Virus record (IMG/VR): IMGVR_UViG_3300019487_000003
Coordinates: 103,809 to 167,808 of that record
Direction: 5' to 3' (one strand)
DNA from: a virus
DNA length: 64,000 bases
Positions within the stretch are counted from its first letter, which is position 1, and the number at the start of each line of letters is the position of its first letter. The notes under the pieces were generated by a model. It saw only the letters and a list, made by a program, of their open reading frames with translations. It was not told where the DNA came from and ran no database searches. The position numbers and the translations under genes were made by a program. Of the stretch, positions 49,231 to 57,734 are shown one piece after another.

Positions 49231-50475
49231 ATGATATTTGAAGGTTTAAGTAACATTATATTTCATACCGCCTCGGGGACAAGTCTTCTATCAACAAATA
49301 CCTCAGACGGATCGGATGACCAAATATTGCGATTGACCGGCGGCGGCGCAGCAGGGCAAACCCGAGGCGCTGGAATAATCCTTGCAGGAAACGAAAGTTC
49401 TTTAACTGGAACTTTATTCCTAGATGCTGGTGGTGTATCCGGATCAATTGTTTCGCTAAGAACATTTGCTTCTGGAACATATATCGCATTTTCGCCATTG
49501 AATACAGAAGCGGCCAGATTCGACTCTTCCGGAAATTTGACATTTAATACCTCTTCTTTTATTATTCAATCTAATACTAGTGATGGTTCTGATAATAAAA
49601 CGTTAAGTTTATATGGGGGTGGTGGAGCAGGAACAACTCGTGGGGCTTCTCTAACTTTAACTGGGAATGAAGCTGGAGGAACAGGTTCAGCACAATTACT
49701 TTGTGGTAACGTGTCTGGATCTTTTGTAAGAATTGGATCTGCCGGCGCTCACGAAACTCAATTTTATGTTTCTGGTGTAGAGGCGGCGCGAATTCACACA
49801 AACGGATATCTGCTTGTTGGGGTAACTTCTGCTTCTACCAATACAATTAAAAGGGCCGTAGCTGAAGGAAATCAAATCATGATTTTCGATGGAAATACCG
49901 CAGGGTGTGTCCAAATTTTCAATACTGATAATATTGCCTATAACTCAAACGCTGCCGGGATTCGAGTTGGTCGAGATACGCCAACTAGTCGTTCTATCAA
50001 TGCTTCAGGAACTATAAATGCAAGTGGCGCTGACTATGCTGAATATATGTTTAAAGAACCAACTTGTGGTACTGTAAGTGCAGGCCAAGTTGTTGGTATT
50101 TCTGCAAATGGCAAATTAACGGATAAGTGGAGCGAAGCAAAATCTTTCGCAATTAAATCAACTGATCCATCTTATGTTGGTGGTGACAATTGGGGTTCCC
50201 AAGAATTTTTGGATGATAATGAACTAACGCTAGAAGAAGCGAGAGCGATGGTAGATAGAGTGGCATTTTCTGGAAGAGTTCCCGTAAATGTAACAGGATC
50301 TTGGAATGTTGCTGAATATGTTTTGGCCGAAGAAGGTGACTCTGATAGTATTGTTGCAGTGGCATATTCTTTGGATGATATTACGGACCTTAAAAATCTT
50401 CATAAGTATGCTGTAGGTAAAATTTGGAATGACTACGGCGATTCGCGGCCGATGGTTGCTGTAATTGTCTCTTAA
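49231..50475 (+). CDS. tail fibre with C-terminal ADYAEY domain (414 aa)
   Basis: Two copies of the ~55-residue module seen in the previous fibre (NTSDGSDDQILRLTGGG, NTSDGSDNKTLSLYGGG). The C-terminal half has NASGADYAEYM, VSAGQVVGISANGKLT and KSTDPSYVGGDNWGS. This is the pattern of self-cleaving or chaperone-like fibre ends (peptidase G2 type). Auto-cleavage is inference. Confidence 0.7.
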   Translation: MIFEGLSNIIFHTASGTSLLSTNTSDGSDDQILRLTGGGAAGQTRGAGIILAGNESSLTGTLFLDAGGVSGSIVSLRTFASGTYIAFSPLNTEAARFDSSGNLTFNTSSFIIQSNTSDGSDNKTLSLYGGGGAGTTRGASLTLTGNEAGGTGSAQLLCGNVSGSFVRIGSAGAHETQFYVSGVEAARIHTNGYLLVGVTSASTNTIKRAVAEGNQIMIFDGNTAGCVQIFNTDNIAYNSNAAGIRVGRDTPTSRSINASGTINASGADYAEYMFKEPTCGTVSAGQVVGISANGKLTDKWSEAKSFAIKSTDPSYVGGDNWGSQEFLDDNELTLEEARAMVDRVAFSGRVPVNVTGSWNVAEYVLAEEGDSDSIVAVAYSLDDITDLKNLHKYAVGKIWNDYGDSRPMVAVIVS

Positions 50476-50483
50476 AATAAATA
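50476..50483 (+). promoter_or_regulatory. possible late promoter box
   Basis: AATAAATA right after the fibre stop, 18 bases before the ATG at 50502, which also has AAAGGA. An AT-rich context makes a chance match possible. Confidence 0.4.
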
Positions 50484-50501
50484 AAAATAAAGGATATTAA
50501 T

Positions 50502-50756
50502 ATGTCAGGACGTCAATATCAAACATCATTCACACTAGATTCAGAAAAGAGTGATACTGTGGATTTAGCCGATGATAAAAGGCCTGCGGCGATATATGTA
50601 GGTGCAGGTGGAGATTTGAATCTTGAATTGTTTAAAGATGCTGATGGTTCTGCTACACTCTTTAAATCAGTTCCAACAGGAACAGTCCTTGAACTTAGGG
50701 TAAGAAGAATTCACACAACAGGAACAACTGCCACATTGCTAGTTGGTCTAAGATAA
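50502..50756 (+). CDS. small virion protein, spike-base-like (84 aa)
   Basis: GRQYQTSFTLDSEKSD at the start and GTVLELRVRRIHTTGTTAT near the end, the pattern of small beta-barrel virion proteins near the fibre base. Role inferred from context. Confidence 0.6.
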   Translation: MSGRQYQTSFTLDSEKSDTVDLADDKRPAAIYVGAGGDLNLELFKDADGSATLFKSVPTGTVLELRVRRIHTTGTTATLLVGLR

Positions 50757-50776
50757 ACACTTAAGGAGCCATTATA

Positions 50777-51232
50777 ATGTCATTATTAAATTTGGCTGAG
50801 ACAAGTGGGTTATATAAAGGAATTTTGGATTTCGGATGCAAAATATTCCTATTAATCGTTGCATTTCTCGCTCCTATTAAAAATCTTTTGCTGATTCTTT
50901 TGATTCTTATTATCATTGATTTGTTTACTGGTCTTGCTTCAGCATTAAAACATAAAGCAAAAATATCAAGTGCAAAGTTATCAAGAACTGTAACAAAAAC
51001 TCTTGTATATTTGTTTACAATTATTTTGATGCATCTTGTTAGTGAATATGTAATGTTAAGCGACGACATTCCTTTAACAAGTATGGTGTCTTCATTTATC
51101 ATCCTAACAGAACTACAATCTATTTTGGAAAATGTTAATAGGTTAGCTAAACAAAATTTTTTAAAGGTATTAATAGACAAACTTTCTCTTGTTACAAAAG
51201 GTAGAGAAGTTCCTAGAAAAAAGAGTCGATAA
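50777..51232 (+). CDS. holin, phage_holin_4-like (151 aa)
   Basis: Hydrophobic spans at about 17-38 and 39-58 (LLILLILIIIDLFTGLASAL), then KLSRTVTKTLVYLFTIILMH. DLFTG is the typical motif of the toxin-secretion/phage lysis holin family. The basic C-terminus ends KKSR. It would form the inner-membrane lesion at lysis. No endolysin is adjacent. Confidence 0.75.
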   Translation: MSLLNLAETSGLYKGILDFGCKIFLLIVAFLAPIKNLLLILLILIIIDLFTGLASALKHKAKISSAKLSRTVTKTLVYLFTIILMHLVSEYVMLSDDIPLTSMVSSFIILTELQSILENVNRLAKQNFLKVLIDKLSLVTKGREVPRKKSR

Positions 51233-52206
51233 TGGCAATTCCTGCAACAAGAAATCAATTGAAGTTATGGTGCCTACGAAAGCTGGGCGATCCTGTTTTA
51301 GAAATAAACATGGATGAAGATCAAATAGAAGATCGTATCGATGAAGGTCTTACATATTTTCGTGACTATCATTTTGATGGTGTTGAAAGGATGTACCTAA
51401 AACATAAAGTGACTGCATCATCTTTAGCTTTTTCTGTAGCTGTTGTGGGCTCTTTTGCAGTCGGTGAAGTTGTTACTGGATTAACTTCGGGGGCGGTAGC
51501 TCAGTTAGTAGATCAAGCAACAGACAATTTAAGCGTTAGAGTAAAGGGGTTACAAACATCCCAATTTCTAAACGGAGAACAATTACAGGGTGCAACTAGT
51601 GGTGTAACTGCTACACTCGCGGCCGTAAATGCTGTTACGCTTGGAGATATTGACAATGGTTGGATTCCTGTAACAGATCAAATCATTGGTGTAGTAAATG
51701 TTCTTCCTTTCAATAGTGGTTTGCCCTCAACAGGAAGTATTTTTGATATAAACTATCAATTTGCATTGAATAGTATGCATAGTTTAATTTCAACTGATTT
51801 GATTACTTACGATATGTTTAAAAGACAAATCGAATTACTAAGATTTGAATTCTCGGGCATTAAAGGTTTGCGCTTTAATAGAAAAACAAATAAAATTTAT
51901 CTTGATATAGATTGGTTGCACAATATTGTTTCTCCAGATGAGTATGTAATTTTTGAATGTTATGTTGCCGTTGATCCCGAAGCATATCACGAAGTATATG
52001 GGGATTATTTCGTGAGAGAGTATTGCTATGCATTGCTTAAAAAGCAATGGGGAGAAAATATGAAAAAGTTTAGTGGTATTGCTCTAGTTGGTAATGTTAC
52101 AATGAACGGCCAACAAATATATGATGAAGGTGCAGCATATCAAAAAGAATTAGAAGCTAGAATCAAAAAGGAATGGGAACTTCCCGTAGATTTTCTCATT
52201 GGATAA
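51232..52206 (+). CDS. gp13: neck protein, gp13-like (324 aa)
   Basis: LKLWCLRKLGDPVLEINMDE and RIDEGLTYFRDYHFDGVER match the T4 gp13 N-terminus. PDEYVIFECYVAVDPE and DYFVREYCYALLKKQWGEN lie in the C-terminal half. Length is close to T4 (309). A beta insertion sits at about residues 70-140. It joins the portal complex to the tail. Confidence 0.85.
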   Translation: MAIPATRNQLKLWCLRKLGDPVLEINMDEDQIEDRIDEGLTYFRDYHFDGVERMYLKHKVTASSLAFSVAVVGSFAVGEVVTGLTSGAVAQLVDQATDNLSVRVKGLQTSQFLNGEQLQGATSGVTATLAAVNAVTLGDIDNGWIPVTDQIIGVVNVLPFNSGLPSTGSIFDINYQFALNSMHSLISTDLITYDMFKRQIELLRFEFSGIKGLRFNRKTNKIYLDIDWLHNIVSPDEYVIFECYVAVDPEAYHEVYGDYFVREYCYALLKKQWGENMKKFSGIALVGNVTMNGQQIYDEGAAYQKELEARIKKEWELPVDFLIG

Positions 52207-52207
52207 C

Positions 52208-52618
52208 ATGCTTCTTTATGATAACCTTACTGCAAAACAAAAAGACTTCTTTTTAAAATATATTTGGAATGGAGTTGGTAGTCGAGAGTATGTTAAGCCA
52301 CCAGCTTTGATCTTTGAGAAACCATCTATCTATCATGACTTCGCTTACTTTCGCGGCGGGACAGACAAAGATAGAAAAGCTGCCGACAAAGAATTCTTTC
52401 ATAAAGCACATGATGCAGTAAGATCAAAGCCCGTTTGGCAACGACCCATTTATTATCCTTTATCTTATATCTATTTCTATGGCCTTAAAAAACTTGGTGG
52501 TAAGGCGTGGGAATATTATGATAAACCTGCTGATACCTGGGAAGAAGTTTTAAAGCATGTCTATGCATACTTTGACAGAAATCCTAAACTTGAAGGGCGT
52601 CCACCAGAATATAAATAA
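52208..52618 (+). CDS. phospholipase A2/DUF1353-like protein (136 aa)
   Basis: The ATG at 52208 is preferred to the TTG at 52199. IYHDFAYFRGGTDKDRKAAD followed by FF and later YYPLSYIYFYGLKKLGGKAW follows the His-Asp ... Arg/Ala-Asp-x-x-F ... Tyr-x-x-x-x-x-x-G-G-x-x-W order of small phage DUF1353 proteins, whose HD pair resembles phospholipase A2. Lipid or peptidoglycan action is inference. It sits between two neck genes. Confidence 0.55.
   Translation: MLLYDNLTAKQKDFFLKYIWNGVGSREYVKPPALIFEKPSIYHDFAYFRGGTDKDRKAADKEFFHKAHDAVRSKPVWQRPIYYPLSYIYFYGLKKLGGKAWEYYDKPADTWEEVLKHVYAYFDRNPKLEGRPPEYK
52610..52617 (+). promoter_or_regulatory. late promoter box before gp14
   Basis: Exact TATAAATA overlapping the stop of the previous gene, 38 bases before the gp14 ATG. 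Confidence 0.65.
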
Positions 52619-52655
52619 TTGTGTATTCTTACGTGGAACAGTTTAGGAATCCTCA

Positions 52656-53519
52656 ATGTCAACGAATCCGTATTTCAACAAAACTCACAGAACATCCGAA
52701 CAGGGTTTAGTTGATGACCTTATAATTGAGGCTATTCAAATCCATGGTTATGACTTTCTTTATCTTCCGAGAACACTTCAAAAAGAAGACATGATTTATG
52801 GTGAAGATCCCATATCAAAATTCGACGACTATTACGACATAGAAATGTATGTGAAATCTGTTGATGGTTTCGTAGGCCAAGGCGATTCTATGTCTAAGTT
52901 TGGTATTGAAATAAAAGATCAAGCGATTCTCCAAGTTTCTCGTTCAAGATGGAACGCAGTTACAGCGGATGAAACAATTCGACCTAAAGAAGGAGATTTA
53001 ATTTATTATCCTTTTAACGGTGCCATACTTGAAATTAAATTTGTTGCTAACGAATCTATACACTATCAACTGGGCGATCTTTATATGTATGAATTAACAG
53101 TTGAGCAATTTGTATACAGTAACGAAAATTTCGATACTGGGATTGAGGAGCTTGATAACATAGAAAAGAATTTTGCATACACTCTTTTGCTTGAACTTGG
53201 TGCTGGTGCAGGAACTTATCAAGAAGATGAAGAAGTTTACCAAGGCGCTTCTCTTGCAACTGCTACAGCAAAAGCTATCGTTACAGATTTCGGAATTCCA
53301 AATGCAAACAACTTAAAAATTAGGGAAATCGTTGGAGAATTTCTGCCTGCTAATGGGCCAATTATTGGTGATACATCTAGTGCATCTTATGCATTACTAG
53401 TAATTGATACACAAGATAATATAAATGATCCTAACACAGATGCACCAGAATTAGAAGCAGAAGCGGATGCCGTATTAGACTTCACAGAAGACGATCCGTT
53501 TTCAGAGGGTAATTACTAA
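52656..53519 (+). CDS. gp14: neck protein, gp14-like (287 aa)
   Basis: MSTNPYFNKTHRTSEQGLVD, then DLIIEAIQIHGYDFLYLPRT and EDPISKFDDYYDIEMYVKSV are clear gp14 motifs. Length near T4 (256). It builds the upper neck ring with gp13. The acidic C-terminus overlaps the next start (TAATG). Confidence 0.9.
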   Translation: MSTNPYFNKTHRTSEQGLVDDLIIEAIQIHGYDFLYLPRTLQKEDMIYGEDPISKFDDYYDIEMYVKSVDGFVGQGDSMSKFGIEIKDQAILQVSRSRWNAVTADETIRPKEGDLIYYPFNGAILEIKFVANESIHYQLGDLYMYELTVEQFVYSNENFDTGIEELDNIEKNFAYTLLLELGAGAGTYQEDEEVYQGASLATATAKAIVTDFGIPNANNLKIREIVGEFLPANGPIIGDTSSASYALLVIDTQDNINDPNTDAPELEAEADAVLDFTEDDPFSEGNY

Positions 53520-54349
53520 TGTTAGGTCACAATCCATTTTATTACAGTTCCTTACGAAAGGTGACTTCTATTTTTGGGACTCTATTCAATGAAATAGGAG
53601 TTGTTCGTAAAGATAAACTTGGGAATGAAGTTGAACGTTTCAAGGTTCCTATCGCTTATGGCCCTAAAGAAAAATATCTGACAAGGATGCACCAAGATCC
53701 TGACTTGAATAGACCTATAGCTATTCAAGTTCCTAGAATGAGTTTTCAGATTGTTTCTATACAATATGATGGTGATAGAAAGAGAAACAAAATTCGTCAA
53801 CACGTTCAAGTTGAAGACGACGATAATCTACAACGTCTATTTGATGGTGTACCATATAAGATTGGAATGGAGTTAACTATCATTTCAAAAAATCAAGATG
53901 ACGCAAATCAGATACTTGAACAAATACTTCCTTTCTTTACCCCTGATTTCTCTCCTTCATACAATCCTATTCCTGGATTTGATTGGAAAGAAGATTTGCC
54001 AGTTGTGTTAAATAGTGTTGTATACAGTGATAATTATGACGATGATTGGAAGGTAAGAAGAAATGTTTTGTATACACTCACATTTGAATTGAAGGCTTTC
54101 TTTTACGGGCCTATCAAGGAACAAGGAGTTATTAAGAAAGCGATCACAGATATTCATATTGCATCTGGAGATGGTCCTGTTACAGATGAACAAGTGGCCA
54201 ATAGTCCAAGATCAGTAAGAATAACTATTGAACCAGATCCCCTCGATGCAGACGCCGACGATGATTATGGTTATACAGAAACATTAGAAGAATTTAATGA
54301 TGGTAAGAAAAGAGATCCTGTAACTGGTACTGATATTGACATACCTTAA
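53519..54349 (+). CDS. gp15: tail sheath terminator / completion protein, gp15-like (276 aa)
   Basis: GHNPFYYSSLRKVTSIFGTL, VPIAYGPKEKYLTRM, PRMSFQIVSIQYDGDRKRNK and QILEQILPFFTPDFSPSYN align with T4 gp15. It caps the tail tube and sheath and binds the neck. Confidence 0.9.
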   Translation: MLGHNPFYYSSLRKVTSIFGTLFNEIGVVRKDKLGNEVERFKVPIAYGPKEKYLTRMHQDPDLNRPIAIQVPRMSFQIVSIQYDGDRKRNKIRQHVQVEDDDNLQRLFDGVPYKIGMELTIISKNQDDANQILEQILPFFTPDFSPSYNPIPGFDWKEDLPVVLNSVVYSDNYDDDWKVRRNVLYTLTFELKAFFYGPIKEQGVIKKAITDIHIASGDGPVTDEQVANSPRSVRITIEPDPLDADADDDYGYTETLEEFNDGKKRDPVTGTDIDIP

Positions 54350-54357
54350 GGAAAATT

Positions 54358-54903
54358 ATGAGTAAGAATAGTTTTGAAGACGATATTATTAAATCTATAA
54401 TGGCAAAGAAAGATGTTGAAGAACCAGTTGAAGAAAAGAATTATAGTGAATTTCTTCCAACTGAACAAGACATAAAAGAAATTTCTGAACTAGCTGAGAA
54501 TAAGTCTCCCAGTATTTCTACAGACCTCATTATACCTCAGGAAGCAAAGGTAATAAATCCTAGTGTTGAAAGAGATGTTGACTATGCTTATGCTAGAGAT
54601 AATCTCCATGATATTATCGACGCTGGGAAAGACGCCTTAGATAGAATGAAAACTGTTGCTATGCAAACAAATGTTCCGCGAGCATTTGAAGTGTTAGCTC
54701 TATTATTGAATACTATAGTTGATTCTAACAAAAAATTATTAGACTTGCACAAACAAAGACAAGACTTAGAAATAAAAGAAAAAGAACAACTAAACAAACC
54801 CGAAACAGCAAAACAGAACGTAACAAATAATAACCTTTTTGTTGGCTCATCTTCGCAACTTTTAGAATTTGTAAAAAATCTCCAAAAACCGAAAGAAGAA
54901 TAA
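54358..54903 (+). CDS. gp16: small terminase subunit, gp16-like (181 aa)
   Basis: RDVDYAYARDNLHDIIDAGK and MQTNVPRAFEVLALLLNTIV are the central coiled-coil core of T4 gp16. The N-terminus is acidic; the C-terminus is Lys/Gln rich. It recognises DNA and stimulates gp17. The large subunit follows three bases after. Confidence 0.85.
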   Translation: MSKNSFEDDIIKSIMAKKDVEEPVEEKNYSEFLPTEQDIKEISELAENKSPSISTDLIIPQEAKVINPSVERDVDYAYARDNLHDIIDAGKDALDRMKTVAMQTNVPRAFEVLALLLNTIVDSNKKLLDLHKQRQDLEIKEKEQLNKPETAKQNVTNNNLFVGSSSQLLEFVKNLQKPKEE

Positions 54904-54906
54904 AGT

Positions 54907-56430
54907 ATGGTCGAATCTACAGATGATCAAAAAGATGTAATGCAATTTTACATGGGAAACCCCCATTTAAAAGCTGCAAACGTCAAGCTATCATATACTC
55001 AAGATCAACTTGAAGAATATATTCGTTGTTCTAGTGATCCTTTCTATTTTATAGAAAAATATGTGAAGATTGTTACAATCGATGAGGGCCTTGTACCATT
55101 CAAGCTATGGGATTTTCAAAAGAATCTAATACAAAATTTTATTCAAAATCGTTACACAATCGCTAAACTACCAAGACAGGTAGGAAAATCTACAACTACT
55201 GTTTCATATTTGTTATGGGTTGTTTTATTTCAACCAACACAAAATGTCGCCATTCTTGCTAACAAGTCGGCAACAGCTAGAGAAATTTTGGGGCGTTTGC
55301 AAACCTCATATGAGAATATTCCCCTTTGGTTGCAACAAGGTGTTAAATCTTGGAACAAGGGAAGTCTTGAATTAGAAAACAATTCAAAAATTCTTGCTGC
55401 TTCGACATCTGATAGCTCAGTTCGAGGAAATACTTATAATATAATTTTCTTAGATGAATTTGCGTTCGTGCCACATAACATTGCCGAAGAATTCATGAGT
55501 TCTGTATACCCTACTATTACTTCTGGGAAGACATCAAAGGTTATAATGGTATCGACCCCTAAGGGTATGAACCTTTTCTATAAGTATTGGACCGAAGCTA
55601 TCAATAAAAGAAATCTCTATATTCCAATTGAGATTCATTGGTCAAATGTTCCCGGAAGAGATAAGCAATGGGCAGAAGATCAAGTTAAGCAGTTAGGGCA
55701 AGAGCAATTTGATCAAGAGTTTGGTTGTGTTGCTGGAGATACGATTATTGAAACTATTAACGGAAAAATGACTATAGAGAATTTGTTTTTGATGCACGAA
55801 GAAATTTATGTAGTTTATAAAATCGTCAGAGATGATGGTAAAATTTATATTGGAACAACAAAAAAAGATACAATCGAAAAAAGAATGGTCGCTCATAGTA
55901 AAACAAAAAGATTTAAAAATCATACATTCGATTATTTTATCTTAGAAGAATCTACATCAAAAGATTATATAGATAATAAGGAAGAATATTATATAAAATT
56001 TTTTGATTCGTATAGAAATGGATTAAACGAATCGTTAAATGGTAAGGGTAATCATCATTCAAAAAATTTTACAACTCTAGGTTATAAATTTTCTGAGCAA
56101 TCAAAAAGAAAAATGTCTAAATCTGCCAAAGAAAGAATACAAAGAAATGGTCCAATTAAACAGTATTTTACCAAAAAATCTCTAAACAAAATTGCCGAAA
56201 AGGCATCAAAAAGATGTAAAGGTAAAATAGCTTCCTATAAAATTGATACGAAAATATATAATGCTTTGAGGCAGAAATTTAATATATTTAAACCATTTTT
56301 TATTCCATATGTTGCAAAAAATGGTAAAATTGTGACGGCAGAAAGAGCCTTTGCTATACAAAATAAAAATGTATTCAATATATCTATACCCCAAATAATA
56401 AACATCCTTCAATATAAAACATTAAGATAA
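54907..56430 (+). CDS. gp17: large terminase N-part + N-intein + GIY-YIG endonuclease (507 aa)
   Basis: Residues 1-273 are the terminase ATPase: LPRQVGKSTT (88-97, Walker A) and IIFLDEFAFV (179-188, Walker B). At Cys 274 the N-intein begins (CVAGDTIIETINGKMTIENL). From about residue 299 the same frame continues as a GIY-YIG nuclease (VYKIV, YIGTT, EKRM, Glu in EEYYIKFF) with a NUMOD3-like block (KRKMSKSAKERI). The TAA overlaps the next ATG. After trans-splicing with the next product the nuclease would be removed with the N-intein. Confidence 0.88.
   Translation: MVESTDDQKDVMQFYMGNPHLKAANVKLSYTQDQLEEYIRCSSDPFYFIEKYVKIVTIDEGLVPFKLWDFQKNLIQNFIQNRYTIAKLPRQVGKSTTTVSYLLWVVLFQPTQNVAILANKSATAREILGRLQTSYENIPLWLQQGVKSWNKGSLELENNSKILAASTSDSSVRGNTYNIIFLDEFAFVPHNIAEEFMSSVYPTITSGKTSKVIMVSTPKGMNLFYKYWTEAINKRNLYIPIEIHWSNVPGRDKQWAEDQVKQLGQEQFDQEFGCVAGDTIIETINGKMTIENLFLMHEEIYVVYKIVRDDGKIYIGTTKKDTIEKRMVAHSKTKRFKNHTFDYFILEESTSKDYIDNKEEYYIKFFDSYRNGLNESLNGKGNHHSKNFTTLGYKFSEQSKRKMSKSAKERIQRNGPIKQYFTKKSLNKIAEKASKRCKGKIASYKIDTKIYNALRQKFNIFKPFFIPYVAKNGKIVTAERAFAIQNKNVFNISIPQIINILQYKTLR
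55726..55800 (+). other. N-intein of atypically split TerL intein (25 aa)
   Basis: Starts with the nucleophile Cys after extein EFG and holds block A (GDTIIETINGK). At about 25 residues before the nuclease it matches the very short N-inteins of AceL-TerL-type split inteins rather than the usual ~100. Confidence 0.8.
55801..56427 (+). other. GIY-YIG homing endonuclease domain fused to N-intein
   Basis: About 209 codons in frame with the N-intein. GIY-YIG strands, Arg and Glu are present. A NUMOD3-like motif follows, then a basic C-terminal region and an IPQIINILQ helix that could contact DNA. It lies between intein blocks A and B, not at the usual B/F endonuclease position. Confidence 0.78.
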
Positions 56431-56738
56431 TGATAAATTTAATTAAAACGCCAATAGGATTTGAAAATTATTCTGGTATTAGAAAATCAGAGTATGATGA
56501 ATATTACTTAATCAAGTTTCATAATGGCCAGGAAATGAAATGCTCCATAAATCACCCATTTATCACGATTGATGGTTTAATTCTTGCCAAAAACCTAAAC
56601 AATAAAATTGAGGTTCTAACTAAGGTAGGGGGAACATTCATAAAATATAAAAGACTCATAAAAAAGAAAATTTTTTTATATGATATATTAAATACTCAAA
56701 CCCATACATATTATACAAATGATATATTAAGTCATAAC
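56430..56738 (+). other. C-intein of split TerL intein (103 aa)
   Basis: Contains GFENYSG, TxxH-type block B (CSINHP), and blocks F and G ending SHN before Cys. Block B sits here rather than in the N-part, which defines the atypical split near the N-terminus. Confidence 0.82.
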
Positions 56739-57647
56739 TGCGAATTTTTGGGTTCATCGGATACGCTTGTAAGTTCGGCAAAACTTGCCACATTGGCGTG
56801 GATTACTGCAATGTGGAGTAGCAAAAAACTTGATGTATACGAAACTCCTCAAGAGGGACATTCTTATATGATAACTGTGGACACTAGTAGGGGCCAGGGT
56901 GCTGACTACTCTGCTTTCTCAGTTTTCGATGTAACAACTGCACCATATCGTCAAGTCGCAAAATTTAGAGATTCAGAAATACCTTCAATGGTATACCCGA
57001 ACATCATTTTCAATGTGGCCACAAATTACAATAAAGCATTTATTCTTGTCGAAACAAATGATATAGGATCACAGGTTGGTGACATCTTATTTCATGAGTT
57101 GGAATATGAACATATGTTTTGCACTATAACAATGGGCCGAGGCGGCCAAAAGATTTCATTGGGTATGCGAAAGAATGGAAAAATAGGAGTTAAGACAAGT
57201 GCTCCTATGAAATCCATAGGTTGTTCAAACCTTAAAACATTGATTGAAGGAGACCAGCTTATTATTAAAGACTTCGATACTATCTCAGAACTTACAACAT
57301 TTGTCAAAAAAGCAAAGAGCTATGAGGCCGAAGAAGGTCGAAATGATGACTTAGTAATGACTCTTGTAATGTTCTCTTGGTTGGTAGCACAACCCATGTT
57401 TAAAGAGATGACAGATGTGAATATTCAAAAGCGTTTATTTGAAGAAAGAGAAAAAAATTTGGAAGAAACATCTTTACCATTCGGTTTTAAAAGCAGTGCA
57501 GAGGAAAAAGAAACGTTTGTGGATGAAGGAGGTACTCGTTGGGAGTTTGTTCAAGAAAAGGAAGCGATAAAAAAGATGGCCAAGTGGTGGAATAATCCCA
57601 ATTTTCTTATGGAAGACGATGACACGGAACCTCCGAACACATTGTAA
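56430..57647 (+). CDS. gp17: C-intein + large terminase nuclease part (405 aa)
   Basis: The ATG overlaps the previous stop (TAATG). Residues 1-103 are the C-intein: block B CSINHPFIT, block F YDILNTQTHTYYT, block G DILSHN with penultimate His and final Asn, then Cys +1. From Cys 104 the terminase resumes (CEFLGSSDTLVSS), with nuclease residues in ITVDTSRGQGADY (Asp about 151), VETNDIGSQVGD and GRNDDLVMTL. The spliced protein would be about 575 residues, near T4 gp17 (610). Confidence 0.88.
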   Translation: MINLIKTPIGFENYSGIRKSEYDEYYLIKFHNGQEMKCSINHPFITIDGLILAKNLNNKIEVLTKVGGTFIKYKRLIKKKIFLYDILNTQTHTYYTNDILSHNCEFLGSSDTLVSSAKLATLAWITAMWSSKKLDVYETPQEGHSYMITVDTSRGQGADYSAFSVFDVTTAPYRQVAKFRDSEIPSMVYPNIIFNVATNYNKAFILVETNDIGSQVGDILFHELEYEHMFCTITMGRGGQKISLGMRKNGKIGVKTSAPMKSIGCSNLKTLIEGDQLIIKDFDTISELTTFVKKAKSYEAEEGRNDDLVMTLVMFSWLVAQPMFKEMTDVNIQKRLFEEREKNLEETSLPFGFKSSAEEKETFVDEGGTRWEFVQEKEAIKKMAKWWNNPNFLMEDDDTEPPNTL

Positions 57648-57666
57648 GAATGAAGCCCGATTAATT

Positions 57667-57674
57667 TATAAATA
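57667..57674 (+). promoter_or_regulatory. late promoter box before tail sheath
   Basis: Exact TATAAATA, 60 bases before the gp18 ATG, which has AAGGAGAAGA upstream. A dedicated promoter fits the high demand for sheath protein. Confidence 0.7.
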
Positions 57675-57734
57675 CTACCATTGAGATTTATCAAGAATCT
57701 ACTAAAGGCAATCTTTAAGTAAGGAGAAGAACAG

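Noticed and set aside
51489-51520. tRNA-like 5' half (GGTAGCTCAGTTAGTAGA)
   Set aside because: It resembles a tRNA D-arm but lies inside the well-supported gp13 frame, and no matching TpsiC arm or acceptor stem follows.
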